Of a DNA stretch of 64,000 bases, positions 14,190-27,600 are shown in pieces; within the stretch, counting starts at the first letter, position 1, and each line of letters begins with the position of its first letter. The notes under the pieces are model-generated. The model was given only the letters and a program-made list of their open reading frames with translations. It searched no databases and was not told where the DNA came from. Source of the DNA: Doryteuthis pealeii (Eukaryota; Mollusca; Cephalopoda; Myopsida; Loliginidae); contig CM042145.1 in the NCBI GenBank assembly GCA_023376005.1, positions 13,104,454 through 13,168,453 on the forward strand. The letters are read 5' to 3'. The position numbers were made by a program, and so were the translations under genes.

Positions 14190-14550
14190 TTGCTTGATTG
14201 ATTGATTGATTGATTTCAATGGCATGTCAGCCCATTAGGGCTTTTTATGCCTAGAGTTAGGGAATCATGTTCATTGTATGTTCATGTTTACATTTTTTTG
14301 TGTAGTTGTTTTTTCAAGAGATTTTTTCACACATGGTCCCATCGAATATATATTTTTTAACTATCTATTCACCATACATTGGAGCCAACAGTACCATTTC
14401 TATCTGGGTAAGATTTGTACCTGGAGTATTGGTAATGTAGAGTGTTCTGGAAAAGTATTGGTATTGGTACTCAACTTCCATTCAAACTGGAGCCACCATC
14501 AATCTAAGGTCAGTGTCATACCAGGATACCTATTTTTGGTGGTTTAATCC
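14190..14550. mobile_element. GGCATGTCA family, block A copy 2
   Basis: The block A version of 58328-58700, preceded by (TTGA)n at 14193-14214. Confidence 0.62.
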
Positions 14551-14730
14551 TTCTGCAGGATATGTGTATTTTAAGCATGCTAATAAGGCAAGACACAGTG
14601 TTGATTTGTCTAAAATTTATGATATTTTATTGTAAATGTTTGAAGAATTTGTTAAAATAATTCTTTGCCTACACTTTATTAATTTCATTATAGAACAAAA
14701 GACAATCTAATTTTTTCATAGAAAAACCTA

Positions 14731-14843
14731 CAACTTCCTTTTGGCATTCTCGTTCAAACTTGTGTTCTTGTTCCAATTCCTGAACATGGTTTTCATCAAT
14801 AATGGAATTTTGGACTCTGATTACGTTTACGCAAGGATCCACC
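14731..14843 (-). pseudogene. Block A copy of Trx-end exon, frameshifted
   Basis: This is the copy of 58905-59021 in the left direct duplicate, 113 nt instead of 117. The donor is altered (GTTGTAGG in place of GTGGTAAGG) and several bases are missing or added. The flanks match block C base for base apart from indels. Confidence 0.8.
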
Positions 14844-15215
14844 TATGAATTAAAAAAAAAACAAAAAAACATTAGTATTGTTACGATTTCTGTGCCATTT
14901 TAGGCTTCAAGTGAGAAGCACTTTTTACAGAGGAGATCCCCTGTGTTAGCAGAGCACAATCTTTAGTGAGAAATCTTTGGTTGTTCTTGGTGTCCTTAAT
15001 TGTGGGTATGACCTTTGTTATTCTTAGTGTTGGGGTAAATTTGCATGTGAGAAAGTCCTTGGTTGCAGGTCCATTCGTCATGTCAGACAAACGTGCAAAG
15101 GAACGGCTCAATATCGGCATTATAGTTGACTATCACATATTCGAGCTGTTGATTGCTGGGTTTAATCCGCGTGACCCCGCAGTATATAGTTAAGTGGTGG
15201 TTTCCAGCACATTTA

Positions 15216-15335
15216 ATATACAGAATATTCCAAAAGTAATAAAATATTCTGAAGAATAATTAGTTTATATTCAAGCCATTGTAACATTTGAATTCAATTT
15301 AGACATTACCAATTCTTGGTATATTTGGTATATAA
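15216..15335. other. Spacer at fold-back 1
   Basis: About 120 bp of AT-rich sequence separates the two arms and has no clear copy elsewhere in the window. Weak symmetry (CAGAATATTCC against AAAATATTCTG) hints that the arms may converge further but have decayed or been read badly. Confidence 0.6.
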
Positions 15336-15703
15336 AGTTGCTGGAACCACCACTTAAACTTATAGCTTGGCGTGGTCACGTGGATTAAACCCAGCCATCA
15401 ACAGTCGAATATGTGATTGTCACCTCCTTTTAATTGCGATGATTTGAAACGTTCTTTGCCCGTTTCTGAACATTGACGAATGACGGCTGCAACCAAGGAC
15501 TTTCTCAATGCAAGGATTTTACCCAACACTAAGGTAATAACCAAAGATCATACCCAACATTAAGGGACACCAGGAAAACGCAAAGATTTCTCACTAAAGA
15601 TTGTGCTCTGCTTAACAAGGGATCTCTCTGTAAGTGCTCTCACTTGAAGCCAAAATGGCACAGAAATCGTAACATTATGTTTTTTTGTTTTTTTTTAATT
15701 TAG

Positions 15704-15810
15704 GGTGGAATCCTTGGTAAACGTTCAAGGTGCAAAGTCCATTATTGATGAACATCGTTCAGGAATTGGACAAGAAACAAGGTATTGACGGAGAATGCAA
15801 AAGGAACGTG
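15704..15810 (+). pseudogene. Inverted copy of Trx-end exon, frameshifted
   Basis: This third copy of the 58905-59021 exon is 107 nt long and follows TTTAG. Its indel positions differ from those at 14731-14843, which is what independent sequencing error would give. Confidence 0.8.
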
Positions 15811-15999
15811 GTAGGTTTTTCTATGACAAATAATTAGTGATTGTCTTTTGTTTATAAGTGAAAATTAATAAGTTAGGCAAAGATTTTTTACCATTCTTTC
15901 AACTATTTACAATAATATATCATTAGATTTGTAGACAAATCAACCCTGTTCTTGCTTATTAGCAGTGCTTAAAATACACTATTCCCCTGCAGAAGGATT

Positions 16000-16360
16000 A
16001 ACCACCCAAAACTAGTATCGCTGGGTTATGACACTGACCTAGATCTGATGGTGTGGTCCAGTTCTGAGATCTGGAAGTGTGGGATACCAATTACCCATAC
16101 CCAGATACTCTACTACATACTCGGTTACCTCTTACCGCAGAGTAGTGGTACTGTTTAGGCTCCAATTTATGGGGTTGAATAGATATGTTAAAGATTTTTT
16201 ATTTCGATGGGACCATGTGTGAAAAAAAATCTCTTGAAAAACCTACAACAAAAATGTAAACATGAACATACAATGAACATGATTCCTACCTCTAGGCATC
16301 AAATAGCCCTAGATGGGCTGCCATGCCATTGAAATCAACCATCAATCACATCAATCAATC
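16000..16360. mobile_element. GGCATGTCA family, inverted palindrome copy 3
   Basis: The inverted version of 14190-14550, ending in TGAAATCAACCATCAATCAC and related repeats. Confidence 0.6.
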
Positions 16361-16997
16361 AACATTGGTGTAATATTCTAATATATTTGTTTTTTAATAT
16401 TAACATAATGATACAGAAGATTTTATTCCTAACATCAAAAACAATATTTTTGCTAACATAACCTTGCCAAATTTTTTGCATCTTCAAATAAATGGGGACA
16501 TTACTTATAAATTATATTTAATAAAAGAAGTATTTTGATATTTATAATTTCATCGTTAGATTTAACGAGACAATAATTCTAATTGTAGTTGATTGTACTG
16601 CAGTTTATTAATTGTTGATATGATTTAATTGATGATAATTTTTCATTTTTTTTTTCCAAAATAAAAACAGGTTTATTTTATTTTTTATTTTTTAAAGATA
16701 ATGTGTTGAAGGCTTAAAAGCAATAATTTTGCTATCTGAATTGTCATTATAATTGATTTATTTGGACTTTTGTTCTTCATACCAAACATATCAGTAAATG
16801 AAATACAAATACCTTACAAAAAAATGGAACTAATATAACTAAAAAGTTTCAGTTGAAACATTTTGTTTATAAAAGCCATCTAATGTATAACAACCAAAAT
16901 GAGAAGAATCGTGTGAATAAATAATATACATCATTGTCCAAGTTTTTATTTTGTCTGATTAATCACAACTTTTGAACAATTTGAATATATATGAAGT

Positions 16998-17236
16998 AGT
17001 AAAGTAAAGTGGTCTATTGTCGGTATCAGCCGGACAGTGAGGGAGTCATCTCTTTTGCTCAGTCTAGACAGGGAGATTGTTTTTTGTTTTTGACCACCAC
17101 ATCTACCGTCAGCTCCCTTTTTACTGGCACAGATCAGATTTACCCAATTGTGCTACCATTTTGCTGGTTTGGTGGGGATGATCACCAGGAACCTTGCAAT
17201 TCCTAGCAGGTGTTTACGACTGAGCTAAACCAGCCT
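16998..17236 (-). mobile_element. SINE-1, inverted palindrome copy
   Basis: The same insertion again in the inverted arm, reading from a (GTAAA)n tail at 17000 to the altered TTTAGCTCAGT head at about 17230. Confidence 0.8.
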
Positions 17237-18286
17237 ATGAATATTATGTAGGGAGACAATGACAATTGCCTTCCTTTGTGTGTGGTATGTCTTGGGACAT
17301 ATGTGTCATTGGTATGTGAAAGTGAGAACTTTTTCTCTTCACTCTTGTTGGTTCCCCCCATGAAGGGATAAATCTGTTTGTTATCTCTGTTTATTGAACA
17401 GATGGGGGACTTTGTTTACAACCTGGCATAACTTTTGTTTTACCTGATATTGAAACATAAGCACATGGCTGGTACTTTGAAAAATTTTACTGATATTCGT
17501 AATTGGTTTGGCAAACACCAACTATCTTTTTGGTACATAATGTTAATATTGTAAATAATAATAGAAAAAAATTTGTCTACATCAGTGCCACATCGAATAT
17601 TGATCTTGCTATAAAAAATCAATCCTCAATAACTTAAATTGGTTGACTTTTAGCTTTTTCGATAGCATTTTTGGATTTCTCAGTAAAATGCTTTCTATAA
17701 ACCAATTTTTAGGATAGGGAAGATCTAGAACTATTTTACAGACAAAAATAGATTACAAAAGTGCCATTTTTTTCGCAACCCACCAATTTGAGAGCAAAAT
17801 CAGATAATCCGGCAAATTGTTTGGAATTGGAAGTTCAAATTTTGGGGATGCTCTAACTTCCACACCTGTACAATTTAGAAAAATCGAAGGGGTGGTGACA
17901 TTTTACTTTTTTCTGGATGATTTGACATAGCATATGATCTCCTAAAAAGACCTTTTTATTACTGCTTTCCCATGGACAATGTGTATATTCATTTTTGGGC
18001 ACATTGTGTGTTTCTGCAATACTTGTTATGTTTTGATATATGTATGCCTTAATTATCTTATATGTTATATGAATTTATCTTGTTCTTTTGTTTAGTGTAT
18101 CAATCAATATACTAATGCTATTTTCATCTCGATGAGTAGGGGGCATGACAAATATCTCCTAGCACCATCATTACTAAATACAGGTAAATCTCCAATAATT
18201 AGTTCCAGTGATTTTGATGATGCATATGTGCAAAATGTATTTTTGTTATATATACAATGCATTGAGATTGTGGATATTAATTTCAG

Positions 18287-18337
18287 ATTGTGGATGAGTG
18301 GTTGATTATTGGCTGAAAACAGCTGAAATTGCAGAAG
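18287..18337 (+). pseudogene. Inverted copy of linker exon, damaged
   Basis: This third copy of the linker exon follows TTTCAG. It keeps GTGGATGA and GCTGAAATTGCAGAAG but is 51 nt instead of 55 and frameshifted. The donor reads GTCGTG. Confidence 0.65.
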
Positions 18338-18420
18338 GTCGTGCATATTTGAAATTCATCTTTGTTTTGGTTATAAATTTCAAGGTAGTGAACATTTTTC
18401 TGAGTCCCTTTTTTAATTTT

Positions 18421-18640
18421 TTGGACCATGATTATTTAGGCACCCTTTTTGATCTCGATTAAGAACGGCATGTTTTTTCATTTCAAACCGTCAATTCCGG
18501 TTGTTTGTTAGGGGTTATGTTAGGTTAGTTTTATAATTAAAAAAAATCTAATTGTTGTTAAACAACGGTATTGACGGTGGAAATGAAACTGTCCTTTCTT
18601 AATCGAGACAAAAGGGGTGCCTAAGGTAAATGGTCAATTT
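18421..18640. mobile_element. Fold-back MITE, inverted palindrome copy
   Basis: The same element in the inverted arm; being self-complementary it looks alike on either strand. Confidence 0.75.
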
Positions 18641-21519
18641 TTTTATTAACACCTTGATAGATTTTGATCATGATCCTTTCTTTATACTTTTAAAAGTTGT
18701 TTTCTTTTTATTAATTTTGTATGAGAATTAAAACATTTCTTTCAAGATTTCATAAAAGACTATCAAAAGGATAGTCTTGTTTGCTAATTAACTTAATTGC
18801 TATTATTTTTTCTTTTTCTTTATAGTATTTTTTACTAATTGAATTGGATGTAGTTTCATGATTCCAGTTCTCTCCTGTGGAATATGAAGCCAAGAATAGT
18901 TCCTAATTGCATTATCTTTTAGGGTATGGGAAATATAGAAAGAACTTATTATTATATTAACTAGGGCAGGATAATGGATATCCATATTTGATAATTTTAA
19001 TAACTAACAAAGTCTTCTTTTCTTTCTTTCCTCCCCTCTCTCTCTCCTCACTCACTCTCTCTTTTTCTTCGCTTATTCTCTTTATTTCTTTCTCCTTCCA
19101 ACCTTTTTCCCTTCTCCATCTTCATTCTATTCATTGTAAAAGACATGTTTCTCCCCTCTCTCTTTATTTCCTCTCTCTCTTGTTTCTTTTTTTTCTCTCT
19201 GATGCTGTTTCATTTCTTTCTCCCTTTTTTCTTCAAAAAATCAAAATGAAATGTCATCAATTTATCTGAAGTGACGACAGGGCATACACACGGAGGTACA
19301 AGGGTATTAAGTTTTATTGATGATAAAAGTAAAAAGTTTTGCTTTCTGTCATAATTATGTCCTTTCTTTTATGATATCTGCTCTCTTTATTACTTATTTC
19401 TTTTTTTCTAGAAAATCTTTTGGCACTTCAAATGGGGAGCTGGTTAAACTTTGTGACAACTGGATTAATACATCGAGGTATTCTTGTGGTGCTTTCTCTA
19501 TTGCATCTGCACAATGTATTTATATGTTCTTTTGTTATTATCACACTTGCTTTTTAGTAATTGGGTGGGGGGTTAGTCTAAAGCAGTTTTCCTTTTTGAT
19601 TCTGAACAAAGAAATATTTTTGGGGATTCTTTCTTGTACAACACTGACAAAGATTTAAAGAAAAAAAGCTCATGGTGGTAAGACAAAAAATGCTCTATCC
19701 GTCGCATATCCCTCAAGAGTTTAAATGAGGGCAGGTGTTTGCTGGGGGGATAGCCTCTGTGATCGACGTGTTATTTCATTAATAGACACAGGCTGAATTT
19801 AATATTAAATCATTTATAGATTAATTAACTTTTATTAAACTCTAATGCAGAAATTAGTTTTTTGCAAATCAAGTTACTCTTTTTCTAGGTCTTTGGAGAA
19901 TAAGCTCAAACCCAGTCACTTAATTGCAATTATCAATTTCACAATAGACGACTTTGTTTGGATTTTTTGCTTATACTCATCCAGAATCATTCACTATAAA
20001 TAGAACATCAGGTAATATAATAGTTTTTTTTTTTTTTCAAGCTGGAGTCCGTTCAATTGACAAGTACTTCTTTTGTGAACATGGTCGGTCTCCCACAGGG
20101 ATAATCGTTTCCTCATCAACCATTCCTAGCAGTCATCCGATTTTTTCCTCTCTCGTATTACTTCCTCGTTCTTATTGATCGTCACTGCCCCGTCAAAGAC
20201 TCAAGACGCAACTGCCCATGCATTTAAACAGGCTTAATAGTAACCTAACACCAGACATTGGTCTCGCACAGTTAGTGATTTACATGCGCACCAACAAGGC
20301 AGTCATGTTCAAACCAAAACTCACGATCAGGAGGATGTGGGGATCAATCTCCCAATTGCCGTTAACTCCTCCTGAATCTATTCTACTGCAAACAACGTCG
20401 TGCATGCTTTGAACACTAGTGCTGATTTCTCCTCACGACAGTAACAACATTATTAGTCTTATGTTTTATTGAGCATGTGATTTCTTAATAAAAGTTTAAC
20501 TTTAACTGAACAATTATGTTTCTTCTGTAATATTTCTGCTTTTATCAAAAAATCTTTTCTAGACATGTTTAATTAAATGGTTAATTTATTTATTGACAAC
20601 TGTTTTCATAATTCCTTTTTGAGGCATTTGACAAATATATAAAAGAAGAGACAGTGAAAACTTTTTGTTGTTATGAGATAGTAAAAACCCAGAAAAGAAT
20701 AAAAGGTTCAGTCTGATTTAAAAAAGTGTAATCTTATTTCAAGCACCGATTTCAGATTTTGGATCTGATTTTTGTTGATTTTATTCCTATCACTATTCAA
20801 GATCCATATTCAGCTTTTCAGCTGATAATCAATATTATAAAGAGTTTTTTTGCCCCAAGTATTGTCCTAATCTTTGGTCAACAAATTCTAGATAATGGAT
20901 GAATTTAAAAAAGCATTAAGAAAACAAACAACAAAAAGGAAATAAGATAATAGTCAAACATTTTGAGAAGAGAAATTGCTGTAAAAAAAAAATAGAATAA
21001 AAGATTAACTGAGCTTTGTGGCAGTTATCATTAATGACTTCCAGTTTTGCCGTCTAGCCAATTTCTCTACCTTTTGCGATCATTTTTCAAGGAGATCTAT
21101 TGGCAATTTTACAATATGAGAAGTCATAATTGTGAGTGTACCTGTAAGTTAGTTTTAAATAAGTTTCGATTGATTGTGTTTATTCTTAAATGTCTGATGC
21201 TTACCAACCTAAATAAAGTTTGTTAGATTTAAAACTGAGGTGGTTATTTCATACGGTTGGGTTATGATGACATTTTAGATGCCCAATGGACCTCCAGTAG
21301 GACATGAGATATTAGTTTAGTTAAGCGGTTTGACCAGCTTTGAAGGAGGGAGACATGTTGTTGCTTTCCAGTTTGGTTCCCAGCGAGCTGCATAATATGG
21401 CTAATAAAACTTGATCAAGTAAACCAAGTCTTGTGTAAATATTAAGACATGTTAAGTCCATTAGAAGATTGAAGAATTAGAAGGAAGAAAGTCAACCCCT
21501 AGCAGACACCTTAAAAGGG

Positions 21520-21619
21520 NNNNNNNNNNNNNNNNNNNNNNNNNNNNNNNNNNNNNNNNNNNNNNNNNNNNNNNNNNNNNNNNNNNNNNNNNNNNNNNNN
21601 NNNNNNNNNNNNNNNNNNN
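21520..21619. other. Assembly gap, exactly 100 N
   Basis: One hundred Ns, the usual placeholder for a gap of unknown size. The left flank corresponds to about 52826 in block C and the right flank to about 43108, both inverted, so about 9.7 kb of inverted copy appears to be missing here. Confidence 0.97.
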
Positions 21620-24052
21620 TTGGCCTTTCTCAATGACAAGATTCAATATTTTTTAAAAGTGTGGTCTCTTGGGTTTCAAATATTTAGATATGTTCGATAG
21701 CTGGGATTTGGTAGACAAACTTTTCTTTCTAAATATTCCAATTTAGCACGCAGCTCTAAATAGTGTTTGTTTTTTTTTTTGTTTGTTCTTTTTCAATGAT
21801 AGACATTACTTTTTAATTATAGTTGTCTCTTGGAGTTTGAATTTAATGTTTCAAACATCATGTTTAAAAATCTTAGGATTTTAAATGATGATTTTCAAGC
21901 ATGTGCTTCTTCCTTGAGAAGTTGATTTATACAGATCTTCTACATCTTAAAATGGTTTTTTTTTTTATCATTTGTCAACCTTCAAACCTCAGATCATAGA
22001 TTCGTATATGCATGTTTGCCAGTGAAGAAGATGCATATTTTACAAGGGATTTTTTGGGGGTACAACTGGCTGCATTACATCACTCATACAATTTGTCTAC
22101 TTGTGCGTTTCAGACTTAAGTGGACGACTGTATTCAGATATAACATGGTCAACACATTGGATAAAGTGTAATATTTGGATAGTTACACTTTTAAAGATTT
22201 TACAGAGGAAAAAGCATTGGTGTATATAATCAGAAAGAGTGTCAATAATCTTGAAGAGTTCCTGTTGTTATTCTTTTAAAGATTATAATATACTATTGTT
22301 CTATTTTTATAGTATCTTTCAATGATTTTCAAGTTTGATATAGGAATTGAACTGACAATGATTTGGTACCTGAGTGAAACAGGGTTACTGACTCTCATAA
22401 ACCCTCCCATCCAGATAAATCTAATCTATGATATTTGTGTCAGAAACTTGTGGTCTCAATTATACAGAAATTTATTGTGTTTATTTCAGGATTATAAGGT
22501 AAGTACTATAAACATATCTTATCTGGCTTAATTATTAACAGAACTGAACATCGGAGTCTGTAGTGTATTTAGTTATAATAGCGAATTGATTCATTTAAGC
22601 ACTTTCAAATATAAGACTTGGGCTACTTGTTTCATAACAATTTGGGTCCTTGGGTCCTTGGACACTGTCCAAGTTGCTGTCCAGCCTCTGTCCATTTTTG
22701 ACTGATGTTTTTTTTCTTCTAACTTTTGTTCATTTTCTGTCTTTAATTTCTGTCTAGAATAAAGGACAAGAAATGGAAAAACTATGTCCTGTTTGCAATA
22801 TACTTAAAATTCTTCAATCAGTATTTGGTGCAGTATAGGTTTGATATTTTCTTTCGTTCAACTTTCCCAATTCTAAGTCATCAGCTTCAGCTGGTTTTGA
22901 GGTCCTGTTTAATATATACAATAATTGCTTGTATCACACTTTAATATTCCTTGAAACAAAGATGCTCTGAAGTATTATTATATATATAGCAAGAATATGC
23001 ACCTCGGTTTTTAAAATGTAATAAATATATTAAATTAGAAAGACTAACAAAATTAAATTATAAAAGCCATATAATAAATCTTACCTTATTATAATTATAT
23101 TTTAATTGGTCACTGAATCATAAGAATTAATTCATAGGATTGAATTTCTAATTACAATGAAGAATAAAAAATGTATTAAAATCAAATAACACTACGTGAC
23201 GTGATATGTAATGGCTATATTACTTGGAGCTTGAACAAATCCTGGACAGCAACACCCTGCAAAAAAGCAGCTGTTATGGCACTTATCCTATTCACATAAC
23301 ATCAATAAGACAACAAACATGCTAGATACTGTTGGAGAAGTAAGGCGAACTTCATATGTGAATTCTCCTGTGGACTTATAATACTGGACACACCAGTGTT
23401 GGCTGACCAGTAAAAACTTACATTCATTAGTTCTGTATGGATAAGGATGCCATGCATAAGACTTACAGGGAGCAAATGGATGGATAGGGATGGGTGGCAA
23501 GAGAGAATATGTGGAATGCAATGCTTGTCAGAACAATTGAGGTATGATGATTGGTGAGATAAAAAATACTTGAAGATCATACACACTTCAAATTAGATGC
23601 GGAATACTTGATATCATATTAACTGTAAATTATTTGTATCCAAAGAGTAGTATGCTAGATGATGTAATTGTTTACTAAGGATTTTATTAGTTAATTAAAA
23701 TTATATAACTGTATGAAAACAAATGACTATTAAAATAGAAATACTTCTTTGCACCATATATTATTTAGTATCAGATAGGAATACATAATATATATAACTG
23801 TTAAAAACTCTTAAGAATAATTAGACAAAAATGTTAAAATATAACATACCAATGACGCAATTCTCTAAACTTAGGAGTAAAATAACCCTAGACAGGGTGA
23901 CATGCATTAAATCAATTCAATCATTGAATTATATGTTAAAGGGCAGATAAGTAATATTCTCAAATAATATGACATTAATCTGATTGGTTGCTTTTTTTTT
24001 AAATATTCTGTTAAGTTTGCGCTGATTGGTTGATTTATATTTTGCATTAGAG

Positions 24053-24140
24053 ATGAGGAAGATGGAATTGAGATTGATACAGGAAGAAAGGATTTGACAG
24101 AAAGAGGCAAGCGAGAATTTTATAGACTTGTTCTGAAGAG
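24053..24140 (+). pseudogene. Inverted, frameshifted copy of NDK1 second exon
   Basis: This is the copy of 40647-40739, 88 nt instead of 93. It still shows GAAGATGGAATTGAGATT and the GTAAGT donor, but the frame is lost in the middle. Confidence 0.82.
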
Positions 24141-26239
24141 GTAAGTATTTTCAAGCTTGGGACAACCTAATATATACGGCCCATGTCACTCAGCAGGCGA
24201 ATGGTCTAACAAGCAATTTGTTTTAGATAGTTCAGATTTGATGTCTTTTTCGAAATGTTAAACTTACAAAAATATAAAAACGGTTGTCTTTTTTTTCTTA
24301 GAGAAATGTATAATAAAGATTGGTAAACATATTAACTCAAAGAAAATAGTTAAAAAAAGATTATAGCAGTTCTACAAAACAGAACACACAACATTCATCT
24401 ATGATTTCAGGATTATATAGAATAAATGAAGACCTTTTTTATGTGAAATGTTTCCCTGTTCGATGTCGGCAATTGATAGTTGGATGAATACTACAGAGAA
24501 GAGTATTTTCTTTTTCTTTGAGGAGGATCTTACGGTCCCATTTCTTGCAAATGTTTTTTGTGCTTTTAAGATTTTTTTGAAACAGACAATAAATTTGTAA
24601 ATATAAAAGAAATCGGTAGTCTGTACAGATTCTGGCTGCGTATTGTGACATGTTCGGTCTCCCGTATATTTAGTGGGCCATGCTTGGGATTTTAAAAACT
24701 TCTTTAATGACTAAAAAGAAGAAAACAAATACTCATTCTTTGTGTGTTTCTTTTTATTTGTCAATTTTTACTTGTGGAGTTTACTTCAACTGATTTTTTT
24801 TCCCCTCAAAATGTTCCTTTAGAATTTAGGTCTACATGCCATAGCACGTAGTGGTAGCAATAGCTCATTTCATTTGATAGTTTAGTAAGAATTTGGTTGC
24901 TCACTGGAGCTCTATTATTAGCGCCTTGGCCACGACTAAGCTAAGTTTTTGTGTTGTATCTGGATTATTACCAGTATTCAGTTACTAGTACATTCAAATA
25001 GTCTTGTCACCAGACATATAGTATTGCATACAGGGAGTGGTAAACTTGAGTAAAGGGATTTTCGCGTAATGGTTCTGTAAATCTTGCAGTCTCAGTAATT
25101 TCATTGTTCTTAGACCAGCATGTATATAAGTAGTCTGGCAGCGTCATGTTTACTGCTCGCCGCAAGGTATGTAGGCTAGAAACGTTTACGGGGTTTCGAA
25201 GTGAAGTTTTAATTCTCCGTAGTTGTAGCAAATGCTGTGACAAGAGCAAACACACATGGAAATTTAAATAATACATGTATTGGACAAATAAATACAAGAA
25301 CTTGTTGCAAATTTTATTGGTATTTTGCTATCTTAGACTTATCTGGTTAAGTTAATTTTCTTGGAGTAATGTGATAAGCAAGGGGTTTCTGTTTCGTTGG
25401 TAGGAAATGTTTGATAGTACAGCTTTTCAGACGTTTTCTCTTTACTTCTGTAACGATGCAGTGATAAGTTGATGGGGGATGCTATTTGAAGCTTCTTGCC
25501 CTGGTAAAATTCTTTAAATGAGAGGTGAATGGGCTTTTCAAGTAGACTATTTGGTCCTTCAGCGCCTTCGGATAGTGTGCTTTATGTGCCTTCAAAAGTG
25601 TGGTGTGAAAATATACTGTCAGGTAACGGTCGTAGAAGTAAGCCCTGGTTTTTGGGCTAAGTGTGATGAAATGAAAGTGTAGGGAATACTATTTAATTGA
25701 TACCCTCTAGTGGTGCTCCGTGATAGTAGTTGTTTGGTATTGCGCCAACATATGATGTTGGCGATTTGCCCTAGTGGCAGGGGGAGATAATTACTATGGA
25801 ATTTCAACTAGGCTAAGTCACACAGTTTTAGTAAGTACCAAATCTTAGAATCTAGATTTATTTAGGCCATAAATGGAAAATACTGTTGTTGTTTGCAATG
25901 GATAATTAAAGTTGAAAGAGATGACATGTAAAGAATATTTGTCCAGTTAGTGGAGTCCAGATATGTAGCCTGCATGTTCAGTTGAATATTATTGGGTTTG
26001 TTTTCATGTAAGTGTTTGTACATTAGTTTCTAAGTTTTTACTAGTGTTATGTGATTGAAGTAGTTTCAATATTGAAATATGTGATAAGGGATATTCAACA
26101 ATAAAAAAACAAAAATTATTGAAAGAAAGAAAAAAAAATCCCATTACAATAAAAACAATAAATTCCCATGCAACAAATATGTTTGAAATAAATACATATT
26201 TAAAAACATAAAAGCAGTGTTGTATGTATTTAAACAATT

Positions 26240-26520
26240 CTTTCTGCACGGGCAGGAGTAACACAAGGTAATTTTGAAGTTGGAGTAAAAGCTGGTTTGA
26301 ATTCAGAGTTTTACTTTGACTGGTTTGGCATTCACTAAAGCTGAAGTAACAGTTTGTCTACTATTACACACATAGAATGTGGGGAGAATTTTGGAGTTTA
26401 TAATACTTCTCCCAAGGGCTTGTGAAAGTGAAATACAAACAACCTTTCAGGATTTGAACTCTACATTGTTTTGTGTCATTTCTTGACAATAACATGTTAT
26501 GCTAAGCACACTCCATAGCT
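26240..26520 (-). mobile_element. SINE-2, inverted palindrome copy
   Basis: A mirror of 38332-38620, reading CGGGCAGGAGTAACACAAGG at its 3' end and GGATTTGAACTCTACATTG in the box-B region. Confidence 0.68.
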
Positions 26521-27419
26521 TGTTTGTACATGATATCGTAAAATAAAAGGAGTGAAATGAGAAAGATATAGAAAATTATGACATGGTGTAGAAGCAGTCT
26601 TAGCCCAAAATGATTTCCCAAGGTGTTGGATGGCCACTTGAAGACTTCATTTTTTAGAAAAGACTATTTACTGAAAGGAGAAAGAAAAAAATCACTTTTT
26701 GTCTAATTTCTAAGGTCGATTGGCTTTAAACAACGTTTATGGGGGTTCCTTCTTGGTTAAAAAATGGGTTGAGGGGTAAGACCCACCTCCAAAGGGGTGT
26801 CCTGATTATGAACTAACTGCATGACTAATAAAACTTAATGTAGAATGCCTTTGAATTTTTTTAGTAGTGTTGCCCGCTGATGATGCGGTCTTCTCATTTG
26901 GTCTTGCTCTTGAAAAAGGTTGACCATGTTTGGTGTAGAGTATATGTTGGTGGAATAGTCGATATAATCCCATATTGAAATGTATAGAAATTTGCTGGGG
27001 GTGGTCTGCAGTAGATCCGTAATAGACGCGGGTGAGAAGAAGAGCTTAATCCTTTTATTTATCATGTTACTTAAAGCTTAGCTTAGTTTTGGCAAAGGCC
27101 AGAAGTAATGAGCGCCGCAGTGAAAATCAAATTCACAGTAAATCTGAACCACCCTGGGTCTATCTTTAGAAAAATATTTTTTAAAATTTTTTTTGAAAAT
27201 CTTTTTTTTTTTTTTTTTTTTTTGTTTAGAACAGACAGTTTTGATGATTTTGTCATTTTTTGAAAATAAATAAGAGTTTTTTATTAATTTGATTTTTAAC
27301 GGGTGGTGTGTGGGTGCTGATGACGGGGGATTCTTATTATATATATAAATATTTGTTTCAAACAGAGAAGGAAGAATGTGGATTTGCATGAGTTGCCAAC
27401 TCTTGGTTAATCTGAACTT

Positions 27420-27600
27420 ATGCCAGGTAAAGGTGGAGAGCTGACGGGGTAGGTGGCTCCGACCTCAGAAAAAAAAAATTCCTCTGGTTTAGCTCATACT
27501 GACAATTAGGGCCAAAAACAAATCTCGCCTGTACTGTCTGATTTCTATGATAGGATCGAATGGCCTGGCCCCTTGAGTTTACTTTTTACTTATTGCTATG
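27420..27600 (+). mobile_element. SINE-1 fragment, inverted palindrome copy
   Basis: A noisy mirror of 37368-37530: GGTGGAGAGCTGACGGGGTA near the start and a TTTACTTTTTACTTA tail. Confidence 0.65.

Larger units (their letters stand above)
1..15168. repeat. Block A: direct duplicate of 43967-59361
   Basis: The first base of the window aligns with 43967, and the match runs to the ATTGCTGGGTTTAATCC around 15168 (59361 in block C). The first 6.6 kb match closely, with SNPs and small indels. From about 7 kb onward block A has many more single-base losses. Intronic repeats and exon copies sit at the same relative places. The block probably continues to the left of the window. Confidence 0.95.
8908..15215 (+). 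repeat. Left arm of palindrome 1
   Basis: This stretch is the reverse complement of 15336-21519. Anchor pairs include TTTACACAAGACTTGG near 9000 with its complement near 21421, GCCTGTTTAAATGCATG near 10267 with 20218, and GTGGTGGTTTCCAGCA near 15191 with 15337. The arms run about 50 bp past the point where block A stops matching block C. Confidence 0.92.
15336..21519 (-). repeat. Right arm of palindrome 1 (inverted copy, noisy)
   Basis: This is the reverse-complement copy of about 8908-15215, and so also of about 52826-59361. It carries inverted versions of the MITE, the SINE near 17.0 kb, the 16.0-kb repeat and two exon copies. It ends at the N gap. Confidence 0.92.

Noticed and set aside
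14881..15193. Overlapping ORFs of 79 and 75 codons near fold-back 1
   Set aside because: Intron sequence next to the Trx-end exon; frames are not kept in block C or the inverted copy.
27078..27389. 103-codon minus-strand ORF with a poly-lysine run
   Set aside because: A long T run read as lysines in the noisy arm; the cleaner arm (37.4-37.8 kb) has no such frame.
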